Source of the DNA: Malus domestica
Lineage: Eukaryota > Streptophyta > Magnoliopsida > Rosales > Rosaceae
Assembly (NCBI RefSeq): GCF_042453785.1
Contig: NC_091670.1
Location: forward strand, 620,001 to 684,000
Direction: 5' to 3'
Length of the DNA: 64,000 nt
The first letter of the stretch is position 1. Each line of letters begins with the position of its first letter. The notes below the pieces were generated by a model that had not been told where the DNA came from, ran no database searches, and was given only the letters and a program-made list of their open reading frames with translations. Below are positions 13,337 to 23,970 of this stretch, one piece after another. The position numbers were made by a program, and so were the translations under genes.

Positions 13337-14567
13337 GTTGCAAGTGCCGACGTTTGATTGGAACATAAAATAAAACAAGTGCCGACATGTCACGAGGAGT
13401 TCATTTGTCATTGACTACCTACCTGTAAATTAGTAATCTCATCTTTAATGCACTGAAAATGTTTCAACTCTTTTTAAATTTGAGTTTCCTTCATATTGCT
13501 CACCACGTTTCAATGGGTGTCCACATTGTTTTGCATTATCAATTATCATTGCTCGTCACTGTCTTTAGAGTCGGGGTCGATGAGAGTGAGTGGCGTATAA
13601 ATTATATTCACGATTGTATGATTCATTTAAAAATATTTTTAGAATATTGAGACCTTTTTTATAGAATGTTTTTTAAATCAATTCTTAATAAAAATTTAAG
13701 TAATTTTTTAAAAGAATACTTAAAGTGCTTTATGCAAGAAGTATATTACTGATACTTCTTGTAAAAATCTCTTAACTTCAAGTGCTTTTGGAACTCAAAA
13801 ACAATTTCATCAAAAATCTTTTAGTCATTTCAAAATTATTTTCAAATGACCTCATTTTTTTTTTCGAAAGGAGTCTATAATCTATTGTGAAGTTGTACAC
13901 CTCTACCATTGGCATGCGGGCATCTTTTTCTTTAATCGACATTTCTTCATGTAGTTTTACTCGGATTAAATTTGTAGATAAGATGAGCCAATATTTCTGG
14001 CTGACAAGGCTAATTAGCTAGTTACTTATTTAGTATGTAATTGAGTCTACAGCAATGTAGTTGAGTTCCTATACCGCTTCAATCGTCATGCTCTTGAAAC
14101 AACTTTTTTTTCTTAACACAAACCAAACATCCAAATAAAATTCCACTGCGATGAGTCACAGTTCTCCTTTCAAACTTATAGGTGATTCACCTAGATCAAA
14201 AATTGTTGTTTAAAACAATAAAAATGCACTGCTCGTTCGCGTTGTCTGGAATGAGACCAATTATAACCTAATTTTTCACCTCTTGGAGATCTGAATTGCT
14301 ACTTGTAGCAAACTTGGGTATAAACAACTCGACTAACTAACTATTTGCAAAGTGAATGGTCTGTTAATCAACTCGATGACTGTCGAGTTAATGAAATACT
14401 ACGACATATTTGATGAAACCCAAGGTTACGAGCTAAACAAGAGGACTTTCACACTGAAACATAATGGAAGGTCCTCATATTTATCCACCTTATGTTTGCA
14501 GGGTATTTTTGAAGCATAGATTGTGTGTTTTATGAATGTGTTAATGATGTACTAATAGGATTTTTAC
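11731..14567. other. Intergenic, with simple repeats
   Basis: AT-rich DNA with a (TA)n tract at about 12243-12266 and a run of 31 T at 13305-13335. The tract could be a retroposon tail, but I found no matching element next to it. The short ORFs here (for example 13019-13234) have no recognisable features. Confidence 0.5.
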
Positions 14568-17132
14568 TGTCTACACAAATCAAGTTAAAATCGCATAAAA
14601 TACTTGCAAGAGTACAATGATATTGTAGTATAGATGCTCATGCAAAGTCGTTCTCCACAAGTTCTATTTTAATAATTTATGTAAAAACAATTTCTAATTA
14701 ACTACTTAAAACTGAAAATTGAGAAAGGGGTTTTTGAATTTGGGTAATATTAAAAACGAATTTTAATTAAAAACAAATATTAAATTTTCCCAAAACTAAT
14801 ACCATAAAAGAAAAGAGTTTTAAATACCAATTTATAAAAGCATTAGGGTTCCACCATCACCGAGCAATCCTATGTATTTTTACCAATGACTTATGATCTA
14901 CAAATGCCACTTTGAAGGTTACGTTTTCCTAATATATATTCTACTTGGAACCTCCAACATAGGACATATATCTAACATGCAATCCATCCGGACCAGTGGC
15001 GAAACCAGAATTTCCCGAGGGGAGGGGCGAAATTCAAAAGAGTGCAATGTTCGTTGAAACGGTTGCCTTCACATTAAAGAGTACAAAGTTTTGAGTCAAT
15101 ATTCATAACAGAAAACAGTCTCTTTACCAAAAGCGTTGTAAGCGGTAATATCAAAGTCATGTAAGAAGCTTAAATTGGTTAGGATTAGATTCTAAAAAAC
15201 GTTAGGCTCTAGTTAGGCAGCGGATTGAGGCCTAGCAGCTAGGCGCCTAGGCGAGATTTAGGCAGGAGCCTAGATGGATTTAAATAAATTTCTTTTATCG
15301 TAAAATAAGCAGTAAACAATATTTACATTATTTTTTTAAAATTAATACAATATTTATAGATAATATGAGAGTTTAAAATAAATACGATGGGGTCTTAAAA
15401 GAGGGAAAAAATACATACAAGAATAATTATAAAAAATAAAAAAAGAAGAAGAGAGAAATGGGTTTACAAATCACAAAAAATAGGTGGGGTCATAAGGAAA
15501 AAAAAAGGACAATACTTGAATACTGACTAATCAGTACTCAATTTACTCACTATGATTGGTGGCCTAATAACATTATAATACCTATCTATTTAATATTTTC
15601 CCAGGATAATATTTGGGTAATCAACAATGAGTACCCAATTTCATTGACTGTTTGGTTATATGTGCAAGGTTATAGTTCCATGTTTGGTTATAGGTTTAAA
15701 GGCTTTAGTAAATTACACGTGGCTATATGTAATTAGACCACATAGCAATGTTAGTATACTGGGTCTTCGTAACCAAACACCTCCTTTCTCCTACCATTAC
15801 CCCTGCCATGGCAAATCTGCAAACTCATAAGCCCTTCATCAAACTCATCGCATCCTTCTCCTCCAACCTCCCTCCTCCGTCGAATCCACCCTCGTTCCCT
15901 CCACCCAACCTTCTCCCTCATCGCCCTTCCTTTGAAAATCCGACGCCTTCGTCTGCAAATCCCGACCGAACCAACACCTGACCCTCAATTTCGACGAGAG
16001 CGGAGGGGCTGAACTAGCGCTCCTAGGCATGTTTTCCGGCGAAGGGAGGAGCAGCCGCCACTCCTCGCCCTCACGTAGCTTCGCCACTGGTTCGGGCGTT
16101 CTGATCAAATATGAACATAAGAGACTCATTATGTTTTATGAAAACCCCTTGAAAAACCATGCAATCCTTAAGACGTAGTGTTCATCTTAAGTAAAATTAC
16201 AATTATTAACCACAAGAAGTCAGGTCAATTCCAGGGAACCTTCTGATCAAAATTACATCAATTTACTTTTCTAAAGATCCTAATGGTGATCAAGCATTAA
16301 AACAATTAGATAGTTTAAAACGGTGATCAATAATTCAAAACATGCATGCAATCAATCATAAACAATTAACTAAAAATGACATATTCATACTAAGACTCAA
16401 GGTTTCACCCTAGCAAAATGGATTAGCTACGCATATTCATAATTAAAATAATAGAAAATATTATTATGAAGAAAATGAATGAAAACACCTTAAAGTAAAA
16501 GTCTGAAAATGTTCAAGAACCCTAGCCAATTTCTCTGTCTTCAAAGTCGCATAAAAGAGAAGGTAGAAAAACTGTGGCTGGCCAAAACCTTAAATCCCCA
16601 TCCTAAACCATCGCACAATCCCTAAAAATTAGTCTTTTGTTCCAACTAGGAAACCAAATAATAATAAAATATCTTATAAAATAAAGTCCTAATTAAACTA
16701 GGAGAATCTGCCAGGTAACTGTCCAGTCACATTTTAGCCTCAAATATCCTTCAAATCCAGCCCATAGTAGCTCATTTTAAAGATCGGAATGTTCTGAACA
16801 CATCTCCAGAAGGCCACGAACCCATCAGAGGTCAGCCTAGGCTCCAAAAAAACAATTCAAGCCCAAAACGTCAGTTTTTCAGCACCGCGCAATGCTCATT
16901 TATTATATTGCTAGAAAATCACATTGGTAGAAAAATTCCAAATTTTAACATAATCAAACCAAGTGACTCACAAACGTTCTCCAACTGGAATTACTCTAAA
17001 ATTCATATATTTGATCATTTATTCAAAAGTTCTATATTGAATATACAATTCAAAGTATCAAAATTCTTCCAAGATAATAACTAAAATATACTAAGAATAT
17101 GGTTAAATATATAATATAAAATCTACTCATCA
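14568..17132 (-). mobile_element. Athila-type solo LTR split by a hAT element
   Basis: On the minus strand the sequence starts TGATGAGTAGA (17132) and ends GATTTGTGTAGACA (14568), giving TG...CA termini. Flanks are TTTAC (14563-14567) and TGTAC (17133-17137), a 5-bp duplication with one mismatch. The part near 16270-16300 reads, reversed, GCTTGATCACCATTAGGATC, which matches the intact element's LTRs (around 47200 and 56585). The end with GAGAACGACTTTGCATGAGC and CTCTTGCAAGTATTTTATGC parallels the intact LTR end. Removing the 1096-bp hAT insertion leaves about 1.47 kb, close to the 1.5-kb LTRs of the element at 46378. No internal domain lies beside it, so it is a solo LTR. Confidence 0.75.
14994..16089. 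mobile_element. hAT-type non-autonomous transposon inside the solo LTR
   Basis: The left end is CAGTGGCGAAACCAGAATTT; the right end, reverse-complemented, is CAGTGGCGAAGCTACGTGAG. CAGTGGCG-type ends are typical of plant hAT (Tip100-like) elements. The flanking 8-mers ATCCGGAC and GTTCGGGC agree at 5 of 8 places, so the duplication is old or partly lost. There is no transposase. The inside contains a GC-rich proline-coding patch (15810-15980) and a palindromic GCCTAG-rich segment near 15230, possibly captured or nested pieces. Confidence 0.65.
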
Positions 17133-18129
17133 TGTACCCACTTACAGGAAGACAATAGTTATTTGATTCGGTTAGACCGGTTCAGAAAAATGAACCAGAG
17201 ACGAACTGATTCTAAACTTGTTTGGTTCGGTTCAACATTCTTATTTTTTTATTTTTTTATTTTTTTTATTTAGGTTGGGGTCAGTTCGGCCGGTTGGTCG
17301 ATTTTGTTTCCAACTCTATCTCAATTCTCAATACCCAAGTAGCCCCCCTAGGACTTTGATCGGATAGAGGAACCAAAGTAGCTTCTCAGAAGTTTGCGTG
17401 TTCCTATCAGACGGACACGCAGACCATGAAAAATGGAGAAAAATCTGAAGCTTTCAGCTTATTAGAAAGAGGTAAAATCTTCTTCTTCTTCTGTTTTTCC
17501 ATATGGTTTGAATAGGGAGCAAGCTCCTAATTTTTGCTCCTGAATTCCAGGCCGCTGCCGAATTGGGACAGAGTGATGATAAATTGAGGGATTCCTGAAT
17601 CGGAAGGCAGCGTGTGTGTACGTATGTATTTCAATTTTATTTAAATTATTAATTTACCTCAAGTTTAAGAGCATTGCCTATATTAGATAATCTTGTATGT
17701 AATGCAACAGTTACCATGTAGTACAGATTAGATTCTGAACAGTAAAGGCCCTGAAGGGATTGTAGATCATTTGTTTATGAGCATGAACTCGAGGTTCCGA
17801 GTTTGATTCTCCCTCCCTCAGTAAAATAGAGTAGATTCTGAACCATGAAGAAGTAATAACGAGGCCGTAATGCTACTGAAATTCATGACTAATGTGTTTG
17901 AGCAGATGATGAAAAGCATAAGACATTTATGATTATGTGCGTTTTAAGTTTTTCATTTTAGTCGTCGTAGATTTGTCATTCATCATGAGCATCCCTACAC
18001 GCATAAACCTTATTGTACCAAGTGATGTCAATTGATAAATAGAAGAAGAAAATAAACAGTGCTATTGTTTTGATTGAAGCATTTGGTGTTTTCTTCTAAC
18101 TCTAAGCAGAGCGGTTTCATCTTTTCGAA
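17133..18129 (+). other. UreF upstream region with possible leader exon
   Basis: A CGGTT/GGTTCGG-rich stretch at about 17160-17310 resembles the interior of the hAT MITE at 24316 and is probably a relic. Further on, an ATG at 17426 opens a 46-nt stretch ending in AGAG|GTAAAA (donor after 17471). An acceptor TAAGCAG ends at 18109. Joining the two keeps the UreF frame open, so either a 5' UTR intron or an N-terminally extended UreF is possible. cDNA would decide. Confidence 0.35.
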
Positions 18130-18966
18130 ATGGAGGATCAGAATCAGATAGACGGAAACAAAGAAAACAAAAAACGTGCTTCATCAGGCTCTCTTTTGCA
18201 GCAGAATCAATGGTCACTGCTTGAATCTGACCTCCCAACAGATCCTATGGACGTAGACAGAGAAACCAAAAAACGTGCTTCATCGGACTCCTCCTTACAG
18301 TGGAGCCAATGGCAACTGCTCGATTCAATTCTCCCAACTGGCGGTTTTGCTCATTCTTTTGGTCTTGAGGCTGCAATCCAAGCTCGCATAGTCTCCGGTC
18401 CTGAAGATCTCCAAACTTTCATAATACATCTGTTGGAGAACGCTGGAAGCTTACTGCTTCCTTTTGTGTATTCTGCAACAGTATCACCTGATTCGGAGAC
18501 CAGGCGTAGACTCGACAAAATCTTGGATGCAATGCTGACTAATGAAGTGAGTAGAAAGGCATCAATTGCACAAGGGTCGGCACTGATGAGGGTGGCTGCA
18601 TCTGTGTATTCAGAAATACCGTATCTTAAATCTATGAGGGAAGCTTGTTTGAGTACTGGTGTTGTTTCTTTTCACCATGCTCCTCTGTTTGGGGTTATAT
18701 GCGGACTGCTTGGGTTGGATAGCACTACTTCTCAAAGGGCTTACATGTTCATTACAATGAGAGACGTTATTTCTGCTGCGACGAGGCTCAATTTGGTAGG
18801 ACCCCTTGGTGCGGCAGTACTGCAGCATCAGATTGGTCCAGTTGCCGAAGCTATACTGAATCAATGGAAGGACCGTCCTGTTGAGGAAGCATGCCAAACT
18901 GTTGCTTTGCTTGATATCGTGCAGGGATGTCATGGCTACTTGTTTTCTAGATTGTTCTGTTCTTGA
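18130..18966 (+). CDS. UREF: Urease accessory protein UreF (278 aa)
   Basis: Single open exon. UreF joins UreD/UreH and the GTPase UreG to load nickel into the urease active site; in plants it acts in the cytosol and is needed to activate urease for recycling urea nitrogen. The core begins WQLLDSILPTGGFAHSFGLE (about residue 59), the hallmark UreF opening, followed by helices with GSLLLPFVYSA, ARRLDK-like segments, GSALMRVAASVY, FHHAPLFGVICGLLGL, MRDVISAATRLNLVGPLGAAVLQHQ and the C-terminal QTVALLDIVQGCHGYLFSRLF. These match the plant family, and the length is normal to slightly long. The extra N-terminal length comes from a 33-residue tandem duplication (separate entry). I chose the ATG at 18130 because it gives an uninterrupted ORF; an upstream in-frame exon is possible. 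Confidence 0.95.
   Translation: MEDQNQIDGNKENKKRASSGSLLQQNQWSLLESDLPTDPMDVDRETKKRASSDSSLQWSQWQLLDSILPTGGFAHSFGLEAAIQARIVSGPEDLQTFIIHLLENAGSLLLPFVYSATVSPDSETRRRLDKILDAMLTNEVSRKASIAQGSALMRVAASVYSEIPYLKSMREACLSTGVVSFHHAPLFGVICGLLGLDSTTSQRAYMFITMRDVISAATRLNLVGPLGAAVLQHQIGPVAEAILNQWKDRPVEEACQTVALLDIVQGCHGYLFSRLFCS
18157..18345 (+). repeat. 99-nt tandem duplication at the UreF N terminus
   Basis: AAACGTGCTTCATC occurs at 18172 and again at 18271, exactly 99 bases later, in frame. The encoded copies run KKRASSGSLLQQNQWSLLES then DLPTD, and KKRASSDSSLQWSQWQLLDS then ILPTG. The second copy carries the conserved start of the UreF core, so the first is a diverged extra copy of that core's leading helix. 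Confidence 0.85.
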
Positions 18967-19469
18967 AGGCCTAAATAAGTGCATCAACTGGTGGAGTCTG
19001 CTTGAACTTTTTAAATCAAGATGCAAGAGTAGTGCCAAAAATCGTTGACATCAAATTTCAGTCAGCATAAAACTTGCTAACTTGTGCAAATTAGGGCCAT
19101 TATATTGGAATTGGAATGAAAGCACTTATTGGATCACTTTCAAGCAACTTGCACTCCCCTCCACCATTGACTTCTTAACCACCGTTATACAAGCTGTAAC
19201 TTGTTCACCTTGATGGCGCCGCAGCTTGTCTCCATGACTCGTGCGTGTAGAGTGAGTGAGGGAAGAGGAGTAATCTTCGTTTGTTCTCCTTTTGATTTCC
19301 AATATGTGTACAATCACTGAATCATGGAACTTGATCATATATATTATGTTTCTATGCATACGTTTTCCTAACACTACGAAATTACTGATGGCTAAGAGCC
19401 TAAGACTCATATTCCCGCTGAAATGAGGATTTTGTGCCGACTGATATGCTACGTGGCCGGCAACAAACT
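18967..19469. other. UreF 3' flank
   Basis: Probably the UreF 3' UTR, followed by spacer. No gene or repeat recognised. Confidence 0.4.
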
Positions 19470-20275
19470 AGGTGCCCTCAAGGAATAAATGCTTATCCCG
19501 TCTCCTCGTCAACTGTCCGTCTGGAATATCCTGCATCCTCCTCTTCTTGAATTTGAGCTTCGGCGTTGCTGTCAGTGCCATGGATTGATTGCTGTATTTG
19601 CCTCTGTAGCCTCCACACTTTCCACTTATTCCAGTTCCTGAAACGGTAATTGCATATCAATTTATTGAATCTCATTTCCAATCGCGGTCGGGAATCACAA
19701 GCAGAATGGAGCACAAAACTTTTAACGTTTGAAGTCAAATTCATATCGTACCTGGAAAAAGCATAGCCGAGGACTCCAAATGAAATTGTACCAAGCAAAA
19801 CCCCAGTTCAGGATAGTGCGTTTGTTTGTGGTGTAAGATCTGCAACCATCTCATCTTTGGACATCTCGAACGTGCAAAAGATACCAACATCAGTTAAAGA
19901 ATATGCAGCTGTAATAGGAAAGATTCAAGCGAGCAGACTCGAGAACAAACCCAACTTACAGAAAATAGGAAAGATCCTTGCAAGACTCGATTTCCGGCAC
20001 TCCATTTTTGAGACTGCAGAGACCAACAGCAGTAATTTCCTTTCTCAAAGGAAGAATCTTGTCTTGGTCGAGCACACCACCCTTCAAAACCGCAAACAAA
20101 ATACGTCATTATTATCCCACATTTCGAATAAAAATGACAAGTTAAGAGATGGAATAGTACTCACTGGGTATTGATTGCCAAAAAGTGCCAGTAGGGAAGA
20201 GTAGGGGGAAGCAATGACAGGATACAAATGTTGATAAACTGTAGTGAGAGGCAAGGGATGGGTTGATCCAATTAA
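19470..20275 (-). pseudogene. SPL2/SP1-type (MUL1-like) E3 ubiquitin ligase pseudogene, RING lost
   Basis: Exon-like pieces on the minus strand: 20269-20165 (PLPLTTVYQHLYPVIASPYS, then SLLALFGNQYP, donor GTGAGT), 20081-19960 (LDQDKILPLRKEITAVGLCS, then LKNGVPEIESCKDLSYF, donor GTAAGT), about 19887-19752 (FEMSKDEMVADLTPQ, then TGVLLGTISFGVLGYAFSR) and 19637 onward (NWNKWKVWRLQRQIQQ, IPDGQL). The order and motifs follow the C-terminal half of plant SPL2, an outer-membrane RING E3 related to SP1, which regulates chloroplast or peroxisome import machinery. Lesions: a TGA at 19808-19810 where the family has Trp; a probable acceptor reading AC instead of AG near 19888; a frameshift near 19530 just before IPDGQL; and no Cys/His RING after it. 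Retained introns mean a DNA-level duplicate, not a retrocopy. The family call is from memory of the motifs. Confidence 0.7.
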
Positions 20276-20957
20276 GCTTCACAGGGCTTACTCATCTCAA
20301 GCCAATAGGACAAACTGACAAAGGGAAAAAGCGCCTCTTTTCTTTCTTATTAGATCAACTAGTGTTGTATTTTCGGCTGCTGCAATAGCTTCTCTAGTAT
20401 ACCCTTTTGCTACTTGCACCCACAAAAATACTAGGTGATGATGTAAGTCGTTGATGTGAACATTAGCACGGAAGAAGAGTTTGAAGTTGAATTTAAATTT
20501 GAAGCTGCCTTACCAATTAGAGGTTGTGACATAATAAATGCTTTGCTTCGTTAGTTTGTTCTACATTTTGAGTGCTTCTCGATTACTAACCGTTGTTTGT
20601 GTGACGACTCTGCATTGTTTTTCAAATGATTCAAAAAATAAACAGTTGTTGTGTTTAAAAATAAAAGATTTAACAAAATTTTAAATTAAATTTAACGGTT
20701 AAAACACTCGTATCATTGAATGGTACGTATCATTGAATTGTATTAATTTGGTTTTGTTGGGCCTTGGGCCCACCTATGTACCGAAAGAAAATTGCTGAAT
20801 TAAGTGGCCCAACCGTGTCTTTTCCTTTCCCGGGGAAGGAAGGAGAAGACGACGTGTCATTGAGTATTACAGACTGGAAATTCAACGGTTGCAAATTTGC
20901 AATCAGAAATCCGACGCCAAATCAGAGTCGGTAATCTCAGATTTCACTGTAGTTGAC
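20276..20957. other. Spacer upstream of the RRM gene
   Basis: No gene recognised. The part from about 20760 is likely the RRM gene's proximal promoter; it includes an ACGACGTGTCATT (ACGT-core) element near 20850. Confidence 0.35.
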
Positions 20958-20965
20958 TATATAAA
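20958..20965 (+). promoter_or_regulatory. TATA box of the RRM gene
   Basis: GACTATATAAAGCAG lies 113 bases upstream of the start codon, which gives a transcription start near 20990 and a 5' UTR of about 80 bases. Confidence 0.7.
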
Positions 20966-21070
20966 GCAGAGTCTCTTCAAACGAAGAAGCGGAAGGTCGT
21001 TTTTGTCTGCGGCTTTACTGCGTCGTTCGAGCTAGGGTTCCTCCTCCGATCTGCGGAAGTCAAATCCACC

Positions 21071-22467
21071 ATGTCCACCCACTCAAAATCCAGCGTTTAC
21101 ATAGGTCTGTCATCCTTCCGTTCTTTCTAATTCGTCGCACAATATTTGCTTCTGATTTATTCAATTCAAGGAAAATTGTTAGTAGCTCAAAGTCCCTAAA
21201 TAAATTTAAAAACAGTGTGGTTAAAATTGTGGTTTTGGGCGTCGCTGAAAATTTCCCAAATTTAGAATTTAGTTTGAAAGGTTTTGTTGCTGAATGAATC
21301 TTGCAGGGAATTGTTTTGTCTTATATTTGATGAGGAATTAACTTTTCAGAATAATTGGTGTACCCCTCTGCGTTTATTTTGTTTATATAAAGTTTGATCG
21401 TGATATGCCTGATTAGATGAGTTTTATTGTAACAGGTAATTTGGACGAGCGAGTGAGTGATAGAGTTTTGTATGATATTCTCATTCAGGCAGGGAGGGTG
21501 GTAGACCTGCACATTCCGCGAGACAAAGAAACCGATAAGCCTAAAGGTTTTGCTTTCGCAGAATATGAATCTGAGGAGATTGCTGACTATGCTGTTAGGC
21601 TCTTCACTGGTCTTGTCACTCTCTACAACCGGACACTCAAGTTTGCGGTACCTTGTTTCTCTCCCTTCAAATGCTTCCGTGATGTTCTTTTGCTGTGTTG
21701 AATTCCTTGTTGGCTTTGATAAGTTGTGTGAAATTAGAGTTATATAGCATGTTAGCGTCTCCGATACCTTGACGCTCTCTCTGCTAATTGTCTGGAATAT
21801 TTCTTTCATTTCACCAAACCAACCTGATTATTTTCGTTGTTGCCGTTATGATCCAAAGGCAGTAATGTTATTGTTAGCTCATGCTATGTGGGGTGCCTTT
21901 ATGTGATTGGCGGCAGACCAGCATTTGCAGCTTTTTCTCTGCAGGATATTTAACTTATTAAGATTCTTGACACTGACACATGGTTTTTGGCTCACAGATC
22001 TCTGGGCAAGACAAGCCCTCGCATAATACTACTTCTATGGTGACATCCACACACAATTTTCCTCACAAACTGAGGTCCACCCCTGTACCAATTAACAGTA
22101 TGGAAAACTCTCCGAATTCCGTGGGTATATTGACACCCAGAATTTCAGACTATCCCCCAGGTGATGTGTTTTCTCTCTTCTTTTGTTTCATTTCCTTGGG
22201 TTTCTGTTTTTTTATTTTTATTTTTATTTTTTAAGTCAAAATTTCTACCGGCTGTTTTGATTATTTCATACTTGCTGAAACATTCTTTTTTATTCAGAGC
22301 CCACTCCCCCTGGTGTAAATAACCAATCTAATGGGTATGGATTACATTTCAATGGCAACAATTACGATTATAGTCGAAGAGTTATTGGGGCAACACTGGA
22401 TACCATTAGTCGCACTAGGTCACGCCGCTATGATATGAGCAACCCAATCTCCTATCCTTCTTACTAG
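21071..22467 (+). CDS. Single-RRM RNA-binding protein (4 exons, 192 aa)
   Basis: Coding exons are 21071-21104, 21436-21647, 21998-22160 and 22298-22467 (579 nt), all GT-AG, with phases that agree. One RRM fills residues 8-84: RNP2 is VYIGNL (9-14) and RNP1 is KGFAFAEY (48-55), with VVDLHIPRDKETDKPKG between them. This resembles the first RRM of SF3B4/SAP49. The remaining ~108 residues are polar and probably disordered (QDKPSHNTT, NSMENSPNSVGILTPRISDY, RTRSRRYDMSNPISYPSY), with Ser-Pro sites and an RS-like patch. It is too short for SF3B4 itself, which has two RRMs; it is one of the short plant single-RRM proteins of unknown target. A role in pre-mRNA processing is inference. Confidence 0.9.
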
Positions 22468-23437
22468 AATTTAATACGAAGATGAATAGGTATCTGACCT
22501 TTTCCATGGGTAATACTTCTGGTAAATTATCCACTTCAGTCTACTTCGCGTTGGGGTATTTAATGGGTAAATGGAAGTAAGCTAGTTTGTTTTGTCAATG
22601 CTCACTATGCTAATTCATAGGTGTACTCAGGTATGTATATTTGTTGTGCTTCATATGTTTAGACTTGAGAAGTGGTAGTTCTGTTTGCTGTAGTTGTAGT
22701 TTCATTATTTAATAGTACGATGCTTATCTTCAGAACACTGACACTGAACTTTGGGATTCGATGATTTGTTAAAAAAACCCCTTCAAAACATCTTTACATT
22801 AATATCTTCTTAATGTTAGATTTTATTTCATGTTATTTTTTCATATTTGTTCTTAGTTCTTGTATATAATCGTTGACATTTTAATCAAAGTTTGATGGAG
22901 TTCCATTTAGATTGTGAGACTTGTACACTGTGTTCTAAATAACGAGTTTGTAGGAGAGGTAATTTGGTTTGCTGTGCATATATATGCACTCCATGTTCAT
23001 GCATGTGGGCCCAATATCTATAAACAGTGATCCCATATTGTGTTGTATTGGTAGTGTGTATTTTCTCTATAGAACGCAATGATGCTTGTTAGATATTTGC
23101 TGGTTGGTGTATGATCTGACTTGTGGACCAATTGACTTTACAAAACTCACTGAGACTTTCAAAAGCAATGGCATGTCTCATTGTGCTTTGATCAATCTGT
23201 GAATTTTTTTTCTTTTCCGTAGCTTTATGCTCTGCAAAGTAGTTACAGTGTGTTAATTAGACGTAGAGTAACTGAGTTTAGATTTCTGCTGCTCCCATTC
23301 TCTGTATTTTGATTGTTAACAAGGACTAATGTCGAGGCTGTGTTTTAATGAACTAATATGAAGGCTACATTACAGTAGACGCATATTTTTTTTTCTCAAA
23401 AGGTGCTCCAGTTTTTTGAGTGACTGCACTGTAACCT

Positions 23438-23524
23438 CCAAAACCTACAGAAACACTACCACAGCAGCATTAAGGAACTGTAAGCTCCTTGATGCTGTTG
23501 TGGTATCGTTTCTGTAGGTTTTGG
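23438..23524 (+). ncRNA. 87-nt near-perfect hairpin, candidate MIRNA precursor
   Basis: The left arm (CCAAAACCTACAGAAAC..., from 23438) pairs with the right arm (...GTTTCTGTAGGTTTTGG, to 23524). Over 42 paired positions I count 37 Watson-Crick pairs, 2 G-U pairs and 3 mismatches (two together at 23455-23456, one near the loop), with a very short loop. Pairing stops at both outer ends. That size, compact stem and few bulges suit a plant miRNA precursor. I do not recognise a known miRNA in either arm. It could equally be a tiny fold-back element or an inverted duplication. The strand of transcription is unknown; plus is assumed. Confidence 0.4.
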
Positions 23525-23924
23525 ATATGAGAGTTTCCGTATACGAAATGCTTCATTGGTTACACAGCAGTTAGGTCTAGAAGGGAATTCCTGTTGAAAT
23601 AGCATCCTTTGGTAGTTTTTTGCTGCTTCTGAGTGTATTTTGTTTGGGGTTTAAGCGTCTAGGTTGTTTACTTAGTATTTATATTCAAATTAATAGTAAA
23701 GGATCCGGTTTCTCATATGGGCTGTATATTTGTTGTACCCTCTAGTTGGTCATAGGTTTTTCACTTCTCCCCTCTACGTGCCTTGAGGTCGGCAGCTTTT
23801 CATTCCATTCCAATCTTACATACCAAATGAGCCCTTAATGTGGAGCATATGCGTGGGTTCTCTAGCATTTTTCTTTCTCCTTCCTCTCTTGCGCTGCTGG
23901 TGGCATGGCGCCACTTCCTAACAG

Positions 23925-23970
23925 AACAACAACAAAAAAATCTTTTTCCCACTAAGTGGGGTTGGCCGTG
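23925..23970 (-). mobile_element. 3' tail of an RTE-type LINE (5'-truncated)
   Basis: The plus strand reads AACAACAACAAAAAAATC, then TTTTTCCCACTAAGTGGGGT and TGGCCGTG. Reversed, this is the familiar plant LINE end (GACCCCACTTAGTGGGA followed by a TTG-repeat tail). Only about 45 bases are kept. Confidence 0.6.

Noticed and set aside
15748-15981. Proline-rich ORF inside the hAT element
   Set aside because: Low complexity, no domain; probably composition-driven or captured DNA.
19857-20174. Plus-strand ORF of 105 aa
   Set aside because: Antisense shadow of the SPL2-like pseudogene.
21321-21809. Minus-strand ORF of 162 aa over RRM exon 2
   Set aside because: Antisense to a well-supported exon and crosses its intron borders.
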